From: Actinomycetota bacterium
GTDB taxonomy: Bacteria; Actinomycetota; Geothermincolia; Geothermincolales; RBG-13-55-18
Direction of reading: 5' to 3'
DNA: 64,000 nucleotides
Assembly (NCBI GenBank): GCA_003598015.1
Contig: QZKE01000047.1
Span: 1-64,000 of the forward strand
Positions 61,967 to 64,000 of the stretch are shown here, piece by piece. The translations under genes and the position numbers were made by a program. Under the pieces are notes generated by a model. It was not told where the DNA came from and did no database searches. It saw nothing but the letters and a program-made list of their open reading frames with translations. Numbering within the stretch: the stretch's first letter is position 1; each line of letters starts with the position of its first letter.

Positions 61967-62118
61967 ACCAATGTGAGCCGCAGGTGTTTTGTCACTGCCC
62001 GGGTTTATTATGTTTTTACGTTCTCCTTGGGTGAGGGGGCGGAGCTTGCGGGCTCCGTCCCCGAGCCTCACATTGGGTGCAGCAAACAACAATCAGCCAG
62101 ATAGATGAAAGAGGGGAG

Positions 62119-64000
62119 ACTTGGCGGAAGTCAAGAGATGGGTTCTCATCGACGGGCACAGCCTGGCTTACCGGGCCTTCTACGCGCTCCCCCCCGACCT
62201 GGCCACTTCCTCGGGACAGATTACCAACGCCGTGTACGGCTTCACATCCATGCTCATCAAGGTGCTCGAGGAGCTGCGTCCCCAAGGGATTATCGTGGCG
62301 TTCGACAAGGGCAAGCCCGCATTCCGCACCGAGAAGTACGCGGATTATAAGGCACACCGCAAGCCCATGCCCGGTGAGCTGCGCGAGCAGATCGATATAA
62401 TCCACGCCGTCCTGGATTCTCTGGGGATTCCCTCCCTCGAGGAGGAGGGCTACGAGGCCGATGATGTACTGGCTACATTGACCGCGACACTCCCCATGGA
62501 TAGCGAGATCTTTATCGTTACGGGCGACCGGGATGCACTGCAGCTCGTTGACGATCGCGTCAGCGTCATCGCCAACCGCAAAGGCATCAGCGACATAATC
62601 ATCTACGATTCCGGGGGGGTCAAGGATAAGTACGGCGTAGAACCACGGCAGATAGTGGATTACCTGGCCTTGAAGGGGGATCCCTCCGACAATATACCCG
62701 GCGTTCCCGGCATAGGAGAGAAGACCGCGGCCGCACTGATAGGCGAGTTCGGAAGCCTGGACGAGGTCTACGAACACCTGGGGGATATCAAGGGGGCCAG
62801 GGCAAGAAAGGCACTGGAGGAGAACCGGGAAAGCGCCTTTATGAGCCGCGAGCTCGCCAGCATGCGTCGTGACGTTCCCCTGGGGGGCGAGGACGCCCCC
62901 GCTTGGGAGATGCGTCCATGGGACGAGGACAAGGTTCGTGCTGTTTTCGATTCGCTGGAGTTCAGGAAGCTCTACGAACGCCTGGAGAGCATCAAGACGC
63001 AGCTTTTCCCTGAGCTCGCGGCGGAGAAACCAGCAGAAGAGATGCTCGACCAGGCCGTGCGCCTGGAGGTAGAGGATGAGACCGGGCTCACAGAGGCGCT
63101 GCGCTCGTGCGGGAGTTCTGCCGAGCTGTCCATATACGGCCATATAGAGGGGGAGGGATATACCCGCGGCCACATGAGCTCACTATCATTTACCAGCGGG
63201 GGCAGGATATTCCGTTTCTCCCTGGAGGATGAGAACATCCGCGCATACCTGCGTGTTCTGATGGAACATATCGCGCACGCCGGGGGGCTGCGGATCAACT
63301 GCTATCGCGGCAAGGATGTCATGGTGCAATGTGCCCGTCTCCTCGGCTTACGCCCCCGCTTCGATTTCGATGTGGAGCTGGCCGCATACCTCGTCAACCC
63401 GACCGGGGCGAAGCGGGGCCTGGAGGATGCCGTTCAGCGCTACCTGGGGATAACCCTCGCCGGGAAGGGGGAGGGGCAGCTCGATCTCATAGAGGAGGAT
63501 GAGGTCAGAGCCGAAGACGACATGCAGAGGACGCTTGCCGTCGCCAGGCTGGTCGAGCCCCTGGAAGCCGAGATGAACGCGAGGGATGTGAGGCCGCTCT
63601 ACGAGGACGTGGAGATGCCCCTGCAATCAGTCCTCGCGGACATGGAGGTGCGCGGCATACGGTTGGACCGAGGGGTGCTGGAGTCCATGCAGGGGGAGTT
63701 GGAGGAGGAGCTGAAAGGCCTCGAGGAACGGGCGTTCGAGTTGGCGGGTGAAACATTCAACCTGAACTCGCCGCAGCAGCTTTCACGCATCCTCTTCGAG
63801 GTTCTCGAGCTGCCTCCCCAGAAGCGCACCAAGACGGGTTTAGCCACCGACATCAGCGTGCTTACGGCGTTGTGCGAGGTGCACCCCATCGCCGAGATAC
63901 TCGTCCGCTACCGGGAACTCTCCAAGCTGCTCAACACCTACGTGAGCGCCCTGCCGAAGCTGGTGGACCCGGTGACCGGCAGGCTTCACACCTGTTTCAA
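62119..64000 (+). CDS. polA: DNA polymerase I, 3' end beyond the window
   Basis: Repair and Okazaki-processing polymerase; 627 residues are visible. Residues 1-290 are the 5' nuclease (LIDGHSLAYRAFYALP, AFDKGKPAFRTEKYADYKAHR by position 59-79, EADDVLAT, GDPSDNIPGVPGIGEKTA). A 3'-5' exonuclease-like domain follows but lacks the acidic DxE start (SIYGHIEGEG), so proofreading is probably lost. The start of the polymerase domain (SVLADMEVRGIRLD, FNLNSPQQL) is seen. TTG 62119 follows GAGGGGAG. Confidence 0.94.

Noticed and set aside
1-64000. CRISPR arrays, prophage genes, toxin-antitoxin or restriction systems
   Set aside because: No regularly spaced repeats and no cas, integrase, phage structural, methylase-endonuclease or toxin-antitoxin genes were seen. 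The AddB-type nuclease at 45290 stands alone and does not by itself suggest a defence system.

Overview
The window looks like chromosome of a monoderm, fairly GC-rich bacterium, most plausibly a deep-branching member of the Actinobacteriota. Supporting signs are the order infC-rpmI-rplT-TrmH/TsnR methylase-pheS-pheT, the block yggS-sepF-proC-yggT-divIVA, a RibBA with the GHEGRGIGL form of the GTP cyclohydrolase II signature, hrcA with a CIRCE operator, lspA/lgt, and a binding protein made as a lipoprotein. A ferredoxin-like protein with a CNCC cluster suggests an anaerobic lifestyle. The lineage is an inference from gene order and protein style; no database was searched. UUG start codons preceded by good Shine-Dalgarno sequences are unusually common.

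Layout. 1-3660: riboflavin operon ribD-ribE-ribBA-ribH behind the 3' part of an FMN riboswitch and its terminator. 3771-10194: a methyltransferase, then a signalling group of a GAF/HD-GYP protein, a receiver-GGDEF-like protein and a membrane histidine kinase. 10240-15878: translation operon infC-rpmI-rplT-rRNA methylase-pheS-pheT with a structured, terminator-bearing leader and an apparent AUA start for infC. 15988-16251: rpsT on the minus strand, followed by a 500-base repeat-rich spacer. 16756-31801: lepA-hemW, then hrcA-dnaJ-rsmE-mtaB-HIT-phoH-pgpH-ybeY-hlyC-pgeF-acyP-mgtC-yggS, mostly with overlapping or near-touching ends. 31822-34463: sepF-proC-yggT-divIVA. 34638-37260: accessory stretch with a 4Fe-4S protein, an unrecognised two-repeat protein and a displaced YggU/DUF167 gene. 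37537-43229: ileS, a DksA/TraR-like gene, lspA, lgt, rluD. 43366-45259: two genes sharing a winged-helix-like N-terminus, one with a GAF domain. 45290-49777: a RecB/AddB-type nuclease (minus strand) and dnaE. 49850-59459: hisD-hisB-hisH-hisA-hisF, a complete branched-chain-amino-acid-type ABC transporter (livKHMGF), then hisI. 59703-61559: two zinc-ribbon membrane proteins and a small hypothetical. 61573-61966: a tRNA-Leu(CAA) whose likely promoter is separated from it by a 229-bp inverted-repeat element with a 6-bp target duplication. 62119-64000: polA, running off the end.

Most of the window is ordinary housekeeping. I see no clear new defence or biosynthetic system. The points most worth a second look are the AUA-start infC and its leader, the MITE-like insertion at the tRNA gene, a 17-bp RNA-type stem and competing pairings between ileS and the DksA-like gene, the two-repeat unknown protein, the winged-helix pair, and the dispersed intergenic repeat family.
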